Shown here one piece after another: positions 32,210 through 41,719 of a DNA stretch of 64,000 nt (position 1 is its first letter; every line of letters starts with the position of its first letter). The stretch is taken from contig JAZRNY010000037.1 of NCBI GenBank assembly GCA_045648445.1, positions 1 to 64,000 of the forward strand, given 5' to 3'. Position numbers and translations under genes: made by a program. This DNA comes from SIG607 sp045648445 (GTDB lineage: Bacteria > Bacillota > Clostridia > Oscillospirales > Acutalibacteraceae). The notes below the pieces were generated by a model that was not told where the DNA came from, did no database searches, and worked only from the letters and a program-made list of their open reading frames with translations.

Positions 32210-34090
32210 ATGAGCCAAGAAAAAGCGATGCAAGACAAGAAGCGTCGCAGAACAGAAACGGGAAAATCCGTTAAATCCTCAAAAAACATTGCTCAGTCAA
32301 AAAAGACATCTTCAAAGAAAAAGAAGAAATATATAGGCAAACCGGAAATTAAATTTGATAAAAAATCGACCAAAAAAACAGGCTATTCTAAAAAGAGTAG
32401 CACTACACTTTCTAAGCCTAAAGAAAGTCCTAAAATACCGGTGCATATTATTCCGCTTGGCGGTCTTGGAGAAATAGGTAAAAATATCACACTTTACGAA
32501 TATGACGGTGATATGTTTATAGTTGATTGCGGAATGAGTTTCCCTGATGAATCAACTCCTGGTGTTGATGTTATCATACCCGACTTTACCTATATAATGG
32601 AAAACAAAGATAAGATAAAGGGTATGGTACTTACCCATGGTCACGAAGACCACATAGGCGCCATTCCGTATCTTTTAAGAAACTTTAACGTTCCGATTTA
32701 TGCAACTAAATTAACGTTAGGTCTCGTTTCAGGCAAACTTAAAGAACATTCATTGCTTGGAAATGCAAAACTTATTGAAACTAAAGCAGGTGATACGGTT
32801 AAACTCGGAAAGTTTGCGGTTGAGTTTATACACGTTAACCATTCAATTCCCGATGCAGTTGCACTTGCAATCAAATGCGCTGCAGGAACAATAATTCAAA
32901 CCGGTGACTTTAAAATTGATACAACGCCTATTGACGACACGGTAATTGATATTGCGCGTTTTGCCGAACTTGGTAAAGAGGGTGTTTTGGCGCTCCTTTG
33001 CGAATCAACAAATGCAGAACGTCCCGGTTTTACCGCAAGTGAACGAATTGTTGGCGATACCTTTGCTACGCTTTTTAGAAAAGCGGGCAAACACAGGATA
33101 ATCGTTGCAACTTTTTCCTCTAACATTCACCGAATTCAGCAGATTATTTATCAGGCTGAAAGATGTGGCAGAAAGGTTGCCGTTTCGGGCAGAAGTATGG
33201 AAAACGTTGTGAATATCGCTCACGAAATGGGTTATTTGCATATTCCCGATAATCTGCTTATTGATATTAGTTCTATTAAAAATTATGCGCCTGAACAGTT
33301 GGTAATAGTTACTACGGGCAGTCAGGGCGAACCTTTATCGGCGCTTCATAGAATGGCAATGGGCGAACACAGACAAATAGATATTATACCTTCGGATATG
33401 ATAATAATTTCCGCTACGCCGATTCCCGGTAATGAAAAAACGGTAGGTAACGTTATTAACGAACTTATGCGCCGAGGCGCTAACGTTGTGTATGAAAAAA
33501 TGTACGACGTTCACGTTTCGGGACACGCTTGTCAAGAGGAATTAAAACTTTTGATGAGTATAATAAATCCAAAGTTTTTCATTCCTGTACATGGCGAACA
33601 AAAACACCTTGTTCACGGTGTTGCACTGGCACAGGCAGTAGGTATAAAAAAAGAAAATTGTCTTGTTGCCGATATAGGTAACGTTATCGAAATAGGTAAC
33701 AAAGGAATAAAGGTTTCTTCTAACGTTCCTGCAGGAAGACTACTGGTTGACGGTCTTGGCGTTGGTGACGTGGGTAGCGTTGTTTTAAAGGATAGAATGA
33801 ACCTTGCCGATAACGGTATAATCATTGTTGCCGTTACCATAGACAGCGTAACAGGCGAAATCGTTTCGGGACCAGAGGTTACTTCTCGCGGATTTGTTTA
33901 CGTTAAAGAATCGGAAGAACTTATGGCTGAACTTAACGAAACAGCCTGCGATATTCTTGAAAAATGTTATATTCAAGGAATAGGCGACTATTCTTCAATA
34001 AGAGCAAGACTTCGCGACGGGGTATCTAAATTTATAAGAGAACGTACGGGCAGAAGTCCAATAATACTACCAATAGTAATGGAGATGTAA
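32210..34090 (+). CDS. rnj: Ribonuclease J
   Basis: The 626-residue protein has a Lys/Ser-rich N-terminal extension (about 1-75), then the metallo-beta-lactamase core with VLTHGHEDHIGAIPYLL (zinc motif HxHxDH), HSIPDAVALAI and QTGDFKID. The beta-CASP part follows (CESTNAERPGFTASE, ATFSSNIHR, VSGRSM), then HVSGHACQEELKLL and a C-terminal domain. RNase J is a 5'-3' exonuclease and endonuclease for mRNA decay and rRNA processing in Firmicutes. The basic extension is longer than in Bacillus RNase J1 and may bind RNA. J1 and J2 cannot be separated here. Confidence 0.92.
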   Translation: MSQEKAMQDKKRRRTETGKSVKSSKNIAQSKKTSSKKKKKYIGKPEIKFDKKSTKKTGYSKKSSTTLSKPKESPKIPVHIIPLGGLGEIGKNITLYEYDGDMFIVDCGMSFPDESTPGVDVIIPDFTYIMENKDKIKGMVLTHGHEDHIGAIPYLLRNFNVPIYATKLTLGLVSGKLKEHSLLGNAKLIETKAGDTVKLGKFAVEFIHVNHSIPDAVALAIKCAAGTIIQTGDFKIDTTPIDDTVIDIARFAELGKEGVLALLCESTNAERPGFTASERIVGDTFATLFRKAGKHRIIVATFSSNIHRIQQIIYQAERCGRKVAVSGRSMENVVNIAHEMGYLHIPDNLLIDISSIKNYAPEQLVIVTTGSQGEPLSALHRMAMGEHRQIDIIPSDMIIISATPIPGNEKTVGNVINELMRRGANVVYEKMYDVHVSGHACQEELKLLMSIINPKFFIPVHGEQKHLVHGVALAQAVGIKKENCLVADIGNVIEIGNKGIKVSSNVPAGRLLVDGLGVGDVGSVVLKDRMNLADNGIIIVAVTIDSVTGEIVSGPEVTSRGFVYVKESEELMAELNETACDILEKCYIQGIGDYSSIRARLRDGVSKFIRERTGRSPIILPIVMEM

Positions 34091-34094
34091 AAAA

Positions 34095-34535
34095 ATGAAA
34101 GTTATATTAACTGCTGACGTAAAAGGTCAGGGTAAAAAAGGCGAACTTGTTAACGTTAGCGACGGATATGCAAGAAATTTCCTTTTCCCGAAAAATCTTG
34201 CTATAGAAGCAAATTCTGCCGCTATGTCAGAACTTAAAAACAGAGAATCTGCTGCTGCTCATCACAAGCAGGAAGAAATTGACGCCGCAAAGGCATTAGC
34301 CGCAAAACTTGACGGTCAAACCGTTGTTATAAAGGCTAAAGCGGGTGGTCAAGGTAAATTATTCGGTGCAGTTACTTCAAAGGAAGTAACTGCCGAGATT
34401 AATAAAAAGTTTTCTGTTAGTCTTGACAAAAAGAAAACCAATATGTCCGACATTAAAAACTTTGGCGAATACTCTGCAGAACTTCGCCTTTATACAGGAA
34501 TCAGTGCAAAAATCACCGTGAAGGTTGAGGAATAA
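34095..34535 (+). CDS. rplI: 50S ribosomal protein L9
   Basis: The 146-residue protein begins MKVILTADVKGQGKKGELVNVSDGYARNFLFPKNLA, the classic L9 N-terminal RNA-binding domain. A long helix (about 40-75) and the C-terminal domain GKLFGAVTSKEVTAEI follow. It is a stalk-base protein of the large ribosomal subunit. It lies 4 bases after rnj and 2 bases before dnaB. Confidence 0.97.
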   Translation: MKVILTADVKGQGKKGELVNVSDGYARNFLFPKNLAIEANSAAMSELKNRESAAAHHKQEEIDAAKALAAKLDGQTVVIKAKAGGQGKLFGAVTSKEVTAEINKKFSVSLDKKKTNMSDIKNFGEYSAELRLYTGISAKITVKVEE

Positions 34536-34537
34536 TA

Positions 34538-35911
34538 ATGGCTGACGAAAGACAATTTTTAGACATCGACGGCGCAGGTCTTCCTTATGACGTTGATGCA
34601 GAACAGGCGGTAATAGGTTCTATACTTATTGATCCGTCGTGTATAAACGAGGTTATTACCCAGATTAAAGAAGAATATTTTTATATTCCTCAGCATAGAG
34701 AAATATATAAAATACTTGTTGATATGACAAACGATAATCTGCGTATCGACTTCGTTACAATTCTCGATAAACTAAAAAAAGAAGGCGTTTACGAAAAGGC
34801 GGGTGGTAAATCTTACATTACCGAACTTGTTCAAAGTGTGCCAAGTAGCGCAAACGTGCTTACATATGTGTCTATTGTTAGGGAACGCTATTATGCGAGG
34901 GCACTTATTGTTGCTTCAAGAGAGATAATCAACGACGCTACCGAAAATACAAAAGATGCAGGTATGCTTTTAGATACTGCCGAACAACGTATATATAATA
35001 TTCGTGAAGGCAGAAGCGTTTCGGGCCTTGAACACATTAAGTCGGTTATTGAAAACGAAACCTACGACCGTCTTTCAAAAATGAACAATCCCGAAACAAA
35101 AGATAATTACGTTGGTATTCCTACCGGTATTTCGGGACTTGATAAAATGATTACCGGTCTTAATAAATCCGACCTTATAATACTCGGTGCTCGTCCCGGT
35201 ATGGGTAAAACGTCTTTTGCCCTTAATATAGTAAGAAACGTTGCGGTACAGGCGGGTAAAACGGTTGCTTTCTTCTCGCTCGAAATGACACGCGACCAAC
35301 TTGCTCAGCGTATGCTTTCGGGCGATGCCGCCATAAAGAGTGAAAAACTTCGTACAGGTCAACTTGAACCTGACGAATGGACAAGACTTGGTCAGGCTGC
35401 CGCTAATCTTAGTTCTGCTAACATTTATTTTGATGAAACTTCGTCTATTACAGTTCCAGAAATGAAGGCTAAAATCAGACGTAAGGGTGACATTGATTTA
35501 GTTGTTGTCGATTATTTGGGACTTATGCATTCTGCTCATCGTACCGATAACAGAGTTCAGGAAATTTCTGAAATTACACGAAGTCTTAAAGTTATGGCTA
35601 AAGAATTAATGATACCCGTTTTGGTTTGCGCACAGCTTTCCCGTGGTACCGAATCAAAAGGACAGTCACACCGCCCTGCGCTTTCGGACCTTCGAGATTC
35701 GGGTTCTATCGAACAGGATGCAGATATAGTACTTTTCCTTTATCGTGAAAAATACTATGACGGCGAAAAGAAAGACGGAGAGGAAAAGGGAGATCCAAAC
35801 AAGGCTGAGTGTATCGTTGCCAAAAACCGTCACGGTGAAGTTGGTACGGTAGAACTTCATTGGGACGGAAGATTTACACGCTTTACTTCTCCTGCAGGTT
35901 TTGATGAATGA
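34538..35911 (+). CDS. dnaB: Replicative DNA helicase DnaB
   Basis: The 457-residue protein shows the N-terminal DnaB domain (LPYDVDAEQAVIGSILID), a linker helix, then the RecA-like helicase core with GARPGMGKTSFALN (Walker A), AFFSLEM, a Walker B-type strand DLVVVDYLGLM and the late LSDLRDSGSIEQDAD motif. It unwinds DNA as a hexamer at the replication fork. No intein is present. rplI-dnaB adjacency is common in Firmicutes. Its stop overlaps the tilS start (ATGA). Confidence 0.97.
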   Translation: MADERQFLDIDGAGLPYDVDAEQAVIGSILIDPSCINEVITQIKEEYFYIPQHREIYKILVDMTNDNLRIDFVTILDKLKKEGVYEKAGGKSYITELVQSVPSSANVLTYVSIVRERYYARALIVASREIINDATENTKDAGMLLDTAEQRIYNIREGRSVSGLEHIKSVIENETYDRLSKMNNPETKDNYVGIPTGISGLDKMITGLNKSDLIILGARPGMGKTSFALNIVRNVAVQAGKTVAFFSLEMTRDQLAQRMLSGDAAIKSEKLRTGQLEPDEWTRLGQAAANLSSANIYFDETSSITVPEMKAKIRRKGDIDLVVVDYLGLMHSAHRTDNRVQEISEITRSLKVMAKELMIPVLVCAQLSRGTESKGQSHRPALSDLRDSGSIEQDADIVLFLYREKYYDGEKKDGEEKGDPNKAECIVAKNRHGEVGTVELHWDGRFTRFTSPAGFDE

Positions 35912-37194
35912 GTGACGTTTTAACTTCAATAAGGAAGTTTCGTTTTAATAAAAACGAAAAGCATATTGCGGTTGCCCTTTCGGGCGGCGCCGACTCAATG
36001 ACGTTGTTTACTGCTCTTTTTATGCTTAAAGAGGAACTTGGTATTACTCTTAGCGCGGTGCACATTAACCATATGTTAAGGGGCGATGAATCTGACCGCG
36101 ACGAAGCATTTGTAAGAAGAACCTGTAAAAAATACGGTGTTCCGTTAAGTGTTCACAGAATTGACGTAGAAAGTATAGCAAGAGAAGAAAAAATCAGCGT
36201 AGAATTGGCCGCGCGAAACGTAAGATACGAAATTTTTGATGCAACAGAGTGCGACGCATTGGCTACCGCCCATAATGCTGACGATAATCTCGAAACAGTT
36301 CTTTTTAGGATGACCAGAAAAACGGGGATTTCGGGACTTTGCGGTATTCCAAAACGTCGAGGAAAATATATTCGTCCTCTGCTTTATTGCAGTAGAGATG
36401 AGGTTGAAAAATTTTGCAGAGAAAACGGAGTGCCTTTCGTGACCGACTCTACAAATCTTTCTGACGACTTTACACGAAACAGACTTCGTCACAGTGTAGT
36501 GCCCATAATGAAAACCTTAAATCCTTCGTTACTTAGTTCTTTTGCAAAAACACTTGAACTTTTGAAAAACGACAGCGATTATCTTGACAAAACAGCAAAC
36601 AACGAGTTTGTTAAAAGGTTTGACGGTGAAAGATTAGATGTTAAGAATTTTAGCAGTCTTCATAAAGCAATATCTTCAAGGGTTGTTTCTTTATATCTTG
36701 ACCATTTCGGTTATGGCGGAAACTATTCGGTAAGCAGTACCCTTAACATAGCCGTAAACGGTGGCAGAACCGAACTTAAAAACGGTAAAATGCTTAAATC
36801 GGCTGACGGGTATCTTTCTTTTGAAAAAAATAAAAATGTGACTTTTTCGGTGACTTTTAAGGAAGAAGACCTAAAGTTAATAAAAGAAAACGAAAAAATT
36901 CATAATTTGTTATTAAAAAATGCAATTGACTGTGATAAAATAGTCGGTAGTTTAGTAGTTCGTACAAGACTATCGGGTGATACAATATCTTTTTCTCACA
37001 GAAAGGTATCCAAGCCTTTGCGTAAATGGATGAATGAAGAAAAGATAGAAGCGTATCTTCGCGACATTCTTCCTGTTGTGGCAGATGACCAAGGTGTTGT
37101 ATGGGTATATGGCGGTGGTGTTGACAGCCGTGTATCAGTTGACCAAAACACCACTAAAATAATAAAGGTCGTTTGCGAAAAAACGGAAAATTAG
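35908..37194 (+). CDS. tilS: tRNA(Ile)-lysidine synthetase
   Basis: The 428-residue protein has the PP-loop ALSGGADSMTLF, HINHMLRGDESDRDE, LATAHNADDNLETVLFRMTR, the substrate-contact GLCGIP and the C-terminal TilS domain ending RVSVDQNT. It joins lysine to C34 of tRNA-Ile(CAU) so that it reads AUA codons; the function is essential. It overlaps dnaB by four bases. The hypoxanthine phosphoribosyltransferase gene that often lies between tilS and ftsH is absent here. Confidence 0.95.
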   Translation: MSDVLTSIRKFRFNKNEKHIAVALSGGADSMTLFTALFMLKEELGITLSAVHINHMLRGDESDRDEAFVRRTCKKYGVPLSVHRIDVESIAREEKISVELAARNVRYEIFDATECDALATAHNADDNLETVLFRMTRKTGISGLCGIPKRRGKYIRPLLYCSRDEVEKFCRENGVPFVTDSTNLSDDFTRNRLRHSVVPIMKTLNPSLLSSFAKTLELLKNDSDYLDKTANNEFVKRFDGERLDVKNFSSLHKAISSRVVSLYLDHFGYGGNYSVSSTLNIAVNGGRTELKNGKMLKSADGYLSFEKNKNVTFSVTFKEEDLKLIKENEKIHNLLLKNAIDCDKIVGSLVVRTRLSGDTISFSHRKVSKPLRKWMNEEKIEAYLRDILPVVADDQGVVWVYGGGVDSRVSVDQNTTKIIKVVCEKTEN

Positions 37195-37208
37195 AGAGGG
37201 AAAATTAA

Positions 37209-39047
37209 ATGAATAAAACAGTTAAAAATCTGCTGCTTTATATCGGAATTCCGATAATATTAATTATGTCGGTTTTAACGGTTTCTCGTTATTCAACAAA
37301 AACGGTTAAAACTACCTATTACGATGTAATTATGCAGTTTCAAAGCGGTCAGGTAACAGAATATAGCCTTAATCTTTATAACGGTGACCTTGATTACGTT
37401 ACAAAAGATGGCAAAAAACATAACTACACCGTTCCCGATATAGCCATTTTTTATGATGACGTTGACGTAAAGGCATATAATGCCGCCCATCCCGAAGCAC
37501 CCATAAAAATGAACTATGAAAAGGGCAGCGATTACGCATGGCTAGTTAGTCTTATTCCCAATATTCTTCTTATAGGCATTATGGTGCTTATCGGAATAGT
37601 ATTTATAAAAAGAATGGGCTCTACAATGGGCGCAGATAAATCTTTACAGTTTGGTAAGGCTAAACCAAAAAGGGAAACAAACAGAAAAACTACCTTTGCC
37701 GACGTTGCAGGCGCAGACGAAGAAAAGGAAGAAATGGCTGAGATTGTTGATTTCCTTAAAGACCATAAGAAATTCGACGAACTTGGCGCCAGAATTCCAA
37801 AAGGTGTTCTTTTAGTTGGCCCTCCCGGTACGGGTAAAACCCTTCTTGCACGTGCAGTAGCAGGTGAAGCAGGGGTACCTTTCTTTAGCATTTCGGGTTC
37901 CGACTTTGTTGAAATGTTTGTAGGTGTTGGTGCTTCCAGAGTTAGAGACCTTTTTGAAGAAGCAAAGAAAAATGCACCGTCTATTATATTTATTGACGAA
38001 ATCGACGCCGTTGGTCGTCAACGTGGCGCAGGTCTTGGTGGCGGACACGATGAAAGAGAACAAACCCTTAACCAGTTGCTTGTTGAAATGGATGGTTTTG
38101 GCGCAAACGAAGGCGTAATCGTTATGGCGGCTACCAACCGTCCAGATATACTGGATAAAGCGTTACTTCGTCCCGGTCGATTTGACAGACAAATAACTGT
38201 TAATTACCCTGACGTTAAGGGTAGAGAAGAAATTCTTAAAGTACATTCTCGCGGTAAGCCTTTAGGTCCCGACGTTAACCTTAAAACTATTGCCGCTTCC
38301 ACAGCAGGATTTACCGGCGCAGATCTTGAAAATCTTCTTAATGAGGCAGCGCTTCTTGCCGTAAGAAAAGGTCTTAAAGCCATTACACAACCTCAAATTG
38401 AAGAAGCAACCATTAAGGTTGTAATGGGTACTGAAAAGAAATCAAGAGTAATTAAAGATAAGGATAAGATGATTACTTCTTATCATGAAGCAGGTCACGC
38501 TATAGTTTCTTACTTCTTGCCTACCCAAGACCCTGTTCATCAAATTTCTATTATACCCAGAGGTATGGCGGCAGGTTATACAATGTATATTCCTACCGAT
38601 GAAAAGAGTCACGTTTCTAAGAATTCTATGCTTGAAGATATATGTTCTCTTCTTGGCGGTCGCGCTGCTGAGCAACTTACACAGGATGATATATGCACAG
38701 GCGCATCAAACGATATTCAACGCGCTACCGAACTGGCAAGAAAAATGATTACCAAGTACGGTATGAGCGAAAAACTCGGTCTGGTTACCTATGGTACCGA
38801 TAACGATTCGGTATTCCTCGGCAGAGATTTTTCTTCTACTCCAAACTATTCCGAAAAAATTGCTGCTATGATTGACGAGGAAATCGAAAGTATCGTTATG
38901 ACGCAGTACAATAAAGCGCTTGATATTCTTAAAGAAAATATGCCTAAATTGCACGAAGTTGCTAAGGTGCTCTTTAATGAAGAAAAAATCGACGGTGCTC
39001 GTTTTGTTTCAATTATGGAAGAAAAAACTGAAAATATCAGCGAATAA
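37209..39047 (+). CDS. ftsH: ATP-dependent zinc metalloprotease FtsH
   Basis: The 612-residue protein has two membrane helices (about 7-25 and 112-132) enclosing a small external domain. The AAA+ module follows with GPPGTGKTLLARA, IIFIDEIDAVGRQR and the second-region-of-homology RPGRFDRQ, then the protease motif HEAGH and the third zinc ligand region DDICTGASND. FtsH degrades misassembled membrane proteins and some regulators. It ends the operon and is followed by a terminator. Confidence 0.97.
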   Translation: MNKTVKNLLLYIGIPIILIMSVLTVSRYSTKTVKTTYYDVIMQFQSGQVTEYSLNLYNGDLDYVTKDGKKHNYTVPDIAIFYDDVDVKAYNAAHPEAPIKMNYEKGSDYAWLVSLIPNILLIGIMVLIGIVFIKRMGSTMGADKSLQFGKAKPKRETNRKTTFADVAGADEEKEEMAEIVDFLKDHKKFDELGARIPKGVLLVGPPGTGKTLLARAVAGEAGVPFFSISGSDFVEMFVGVGASRVRDLFEEAKKNAPSIIFIDEIDAVGRQRGAGLGGGHDEREQTLNQLLVEMDGFGANEGVIVMAATNRPDILDKALLRPGRFDRQITVNYPDVKGREEILKVHSRGKPLGPDVNLKTIAASTAGFTGADLENLLNEAALLAVRKGLKAITQPQIEEATIKVVMGTEKKSRVIKDKDKMITSYHEAGHAIVSYFLPTQDPVHQISIIPRGMAAGYTMYIPTDEKSHVSKNSMLEDICSLLGGRAAEQLTQDDICTGASNDIQRATELARKMITKYGMSEKLGLVTYGTDNDSVFLGRDFSSTPNYSEKIAAMIDEEIESIVMTQYNKALDILKENMPKLHEVAKVLFNEEKIDGARFVSIMEEKTENISE

Positions 39048-39051
39048 AAAT

Positions 39052-39081
39052 AAAACTGCAGTGAAATTCACTGCAGTTTTT
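39052..39081. terminator. Terminator after ftsH
   Basis: Stem AAAACTGCAGTGAA / TTCACTGCAGTTTT. It lies between convergent genes and overlaps the end of the small gene at 39080-39382. Confidence 0.85.
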
Positions 39082-39382
39082 AATTTCCAAGATTTTTTAT
39101 ATTCGTGTCGTATATAATAGTAATAAGTTTAACGTCTTTTATGTTACATATAAGGGTTGCCGCCGTAGATGCTTCAAGTTGAAGTACCATATAATCTACT
39201 CCCACCTTGTAAAGTCTTCCTATATGGGTTACGGGTGAATTGCCGTAAAGTAACTGAACCTTCATCCATCTGCCTACGTTTTTCAGCAAAAAAGCAGGTA
39301 AAAAAGCATCGTTGTTTATTATATCAGAATAATCGGTATAGTTTGAAAGCAATTGTTCGGCATAGGGAATAATGTCGGTCAT
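39080..39382 (-). CDS. Small protein of unknown function
   Basis: The 100-residue protein reads MTDIIPYAEQLLSNYTDYSD, followed by a compact beta-rich part (MKVQLLYGNSPVTHIGRLYKVGVDYMVLQLE, then TLICNIKDVKLITIIYD). The pattern 'strand-G-x-L-x-x-V-G-x-D-Y-hydrophobic' looks like a small SH3/Sm-like barrel of the kind found in DUF2642-type spore-associated proteins, but this is weak. There is no signal peptide. Its ribosome binding site AAAGGAG lies in the descending arm of a terminator-like hairpin eight bases before the ATG. Confidence 0.6.
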   Translation of the reverse strand: MTDIIPYAEQLLSNYTDYSDIINNDAFLPAFLLKNVGRWMKVQLLYGNSPVTHIGRLYKVGVDYMVLQLEASTAATLICNIKDVKLITIIYDTNIKNLGN

Positions 39383-39386
39383 ATAA

Positions 39387-39427
39387 AAAACTCCTTTCTG
39401 TTTATACTATTCACAGAAAGGAGTTTT
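39387..39427 (-). terminator. Terminator-like hairpin containing a ribosome binding site
   Basis: On the minus strand, AAAACTCCTTTCTGT pairs perfectly with ACAGAAAGGAGTTTT around an 11-base loop and runs into six T. The descending arm carries AAAGGAG for the gene starting at 39382. It stands between two minus-strand genes, so it can end the upstream transcript and also mask the next gene's start. Confidence 0.75.
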
Positions 39428-39432
39428 GGTTA

Positions 39433-39846
39433 TTAATCTAATTTTAAATCCAGTTTTGCAGGGTCAATGGGTTCAACAACGAAATCGTTTGTCCAAAAGC
39501 CCGGTTTAATATATACCTTAGCAAAAGCGTGACGGCATTCAGGTGTTAAATCAACCAGAAGGTCTTTACAGTTTCTGCTCATACCAACGGCGCAGTGAAT
39601 ATTATGTTTACCGTAAGGCATAGGAATACAAAGTGTTTCTTTATTGCCTATGTGTCCAAAGGGTTCACCGTCAATGTAAATACCAAAACCACCTGCTATA
39701 CCATAGGGGGAACCTTGTCTGTAAAGATATATACAGGCATCGGGAGATATGTTTAAAGGTTGTTTGCATTTGGGACAAATAGTTTCTCCGGGTTTAATGT
39801 TGTTAACGTCACCGCAAGCGGCGCATTTTACTCTTAATCTTGCCAT
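39433..39846 (-). CDS. Zinc-ribbon protein with a DUF2846-like domain
   Basis: The 137-residue protein opens with a zinc ribbon (CAACGDVNNIKPGETICPKC, two CxxC pairs). A beta-sheet domain follows: IYLYRQGSPYGIAGGFGIYIDGEPFGHIGNKETLCIPMPYGKHNI. This 'R..S..G......v.iDg...g.l......v..G.H.i' pattern is that of DUF2846-type domains. There is no signal peptide or membrane segment. The function is unknown. It has a good AAAGGAGG before the ATG. Confidence 0.65.
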   Translation of the reverse strand: MARLRVKCAACGDVNNIKPGETICPKCKQPLNISPDACIYLYRQGSPYGIAGGFGIYIDGEPFGHIGNKETLCIPMPYGKHNIHCAVGMSRNCKDLLVDLTPECRHAFAKVYIKPGFWTNDFVVEPIDPAKLDLKLD

Positions 39847-39923
39847 AAAATAGCCTCCTTTTTATATTAATATGATAACCTTTAAAAAGCCTTGTGTCAA
39901 TTGTTAATTTTATGTTAATACTA

Positions 39924-39952
39924 TTGATTTTTGCTTTAAATTTTGATAAAAT
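39924..39952 (+). promoter_or_regulatory. Promoter of the heterodimeric ABC exporter operon
   Basis: TTGATT (39924-39929), 17 bases, TAAAAT (39947-39952). Confidence 0.6.
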
Positions 39953-39983
39953 ATATTGGTAATTTTTTGAAAGGAAAATTTAT

Positions 39984-41717
39984 ATGAAATTTTGGTTTAA
40001 ATACGTAAAACCGTATACTTTTTCGTTTATTGCGGGACCTTTATGTATGATAGTCGAAGTAATAGGCGAAGTTCTTATGCCTTATCTTCTTTCTTGCATA
40101 ATAAATCTTGCTCAGAATGGCGAACTTACTGTATCTATAAGTATATATTTGGGTCTTGATATGGTAGGTGTTGCCTTACTTATGATGCTTGGCGGTGTTG
40201 GCGGCGCATATTTCGGTGCCAAATCTGCCGTTAATTTTGCAGGAGATATAAGAAACGATATTTATAAAAAAATCCAAAGTTTTTCCTTTGCCGATATTGA
40301 TAAATTTTCTACCGGTTCTCTTGTTACGCGAACTACAAATGACGTAACACAACTTCAAAACTTTGTTAATATGTTGCTCAGAATGGCGCTCAGAAGCCCA
40401 GGTATGCTTATTGGTGCGCTTATTATGGCTATATCTTTAAATCCGAGTTTGGCAACGGTTTTTGTTGTATCAATTCCTTTGATGATAATTGTAATATGTA
40501 TCCTTATTTCTATTGGTTTTCCTCGTTTCCAAAAAATGCAGTCAAGTCTTGATAATCTTAATAATACAGTTCAGGAAAATATTCAAAATCAGAGGGTTGT
40601 TAAATCTTTTGTAAGAGGAAATTTTGAAGAAAAGAAATTTAATAAAGCAAATGCTAATTTAAAAAATGCGGGCGTTTCTGCAATGAAGGCTGTTATATTT
40701 ATGCAACCTGCAAACACACTTTTTATGAACCTTACAATTATTGCTGTTGTATGGTTCGGCAGTAAAATGGCACTTAACGGCAGTATGCCGGTCGGTGACC
40801 TTTCGGCATTTGTTACCTACGTTACACAAATACTGTTTTCGTTAATGATGATAACCTTTTTACTTCTTACTTCTGCCCGTGCACTTGCTTCGGCAAAAAG
40901 AATTAAAGAGGTTCTTACCACCAATCCCGATATAAATGACGATGACGCTTCTTTACCGGAAAAACGAATTGAAAACGGTAATATAGAATTTAAAGACGTA
41001 ACCTTCCGATATTATAAAAACAGTGAAGACGCCGTACTTAAAAATATAAATCTTAAAATTGAGGGCGGAAGTACTGTAGGTATTATTGGTTCTACGGGTT
41101 GCGGAAAAACTACCCTTGTATCCTTAATTCCGCGTCTTTATGACGTTGATGACGGTCAGGTGCTTGTGGACGGAACCGACGTAAAGGATTACAGTCTTTA
41201 TAATCTTAGAGAAGACGTTGGTATGGTACTTCAGAAAAACGTACTTTTTTCGGGAAGTATTGAAGATAATCTGCGTTGGGGAAATAACGATGCTTCTGTG
41301 GAAGAAATTAAAGAAGCGGCAGACAACGCTCAGGCAGATAAATTTGTTTCTTCTTTTAAAGACGGTTATGATACTGCTTTAAGCGAAGGCGGTACAAACG
41401 TATCGGGTGGTCAAAAACAACGTCTATGTATTGCAAGGGCGCTTCTTAAAAAGCCGAAAATTCTTATTTTGGATGACTCGACAAGCGCGGTTGATACCGC
41501 TACCGAAGCCTTGATTAGAAAGGCGTTTGCTTCTACTCTTTCTTCTACCACTAAAATCATTATTGCTCAGCGTATTTCTTCGGTTATTGATTGCGACCTT
41601 ATAGTAGTTATGGATGAAGGCGAAATAACCGGTATAGGTACTCACCAACAACTTCTTTCAAACAATACCGAGTATCAAGAGATTTATCAATCTCAAAATG
41701 TGGGAAGGGGGCAATAA
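39984..41717 (+). CDS. ABC exporter half-transporter with degenerate ATPase site (subunit 1)
   Basis: The 577-residue protein has six membrane helices (about 15-310), then an ATPase domain with Walker A GSTGCGKTT, signature VSGGQKQRL and Walker B ILILDDSTSAVD. An Asp replaces the catalytic Glu after Walker B, and the switch residue is Gln in IIAQRIS instead of His. These changes mark the non-hydrolysing site of heterodimeric exporters such as BmrC/LmrC/YheI. Its partner is the next gene, two bases away. Such pairs export drugs, lipids or peptides; the cargo is unknown. Confidence 0.9.
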   Translation: MKFWFKYVKPYTFSFIAGPLCMIVEVIGEVLMPYLLSCIINLAQNGELTVSISIYLGLDMVGVALLMMLGGVGGAYFGAKSAVNFAGDIRNDIYKKIQSFSFADIDKFSTGSLVTRTTNDVTQLQNFVNMLLRMALRSPGMLIGALIMAISLNPSLATVFVVSIPLMIIVICILISIGFPRFQKMQSSLDNLNNTVQENIQNQRVVKSFVRGNFEEKKFNKANANLKNAGVSAMKAVIFMQPANTLFMNLTIIAVVWFGSKMALNGSMPVGDLSAFVTYVTQILFSLMMITFLLLTSARALASAKRIKEVLTTNPDINDDDASLPEKRIENGNIEFKDVTFRYYKNSEDAVLKNINLKIEGGSTVGIIGSTGCGKTTLVSLIPRLYDVDDGQVLVDGTDVKDYSLYNLREDVGMVLQKNVLFSGSIEDNLRWGNNDASVEEIKEAADNAQADKFVSSFKDGYDTALSEGGTNVSGGQKQRLCIARALLKKPKILILDDSTSAVDTATEALIRKAFASTLSSTTKIIIAQRISSVIDCDLIVVMDEGEITGIGTHQQLLSNNTEYQEIYQSQNVGRGQ

Positions 41718-41719
41718 TT

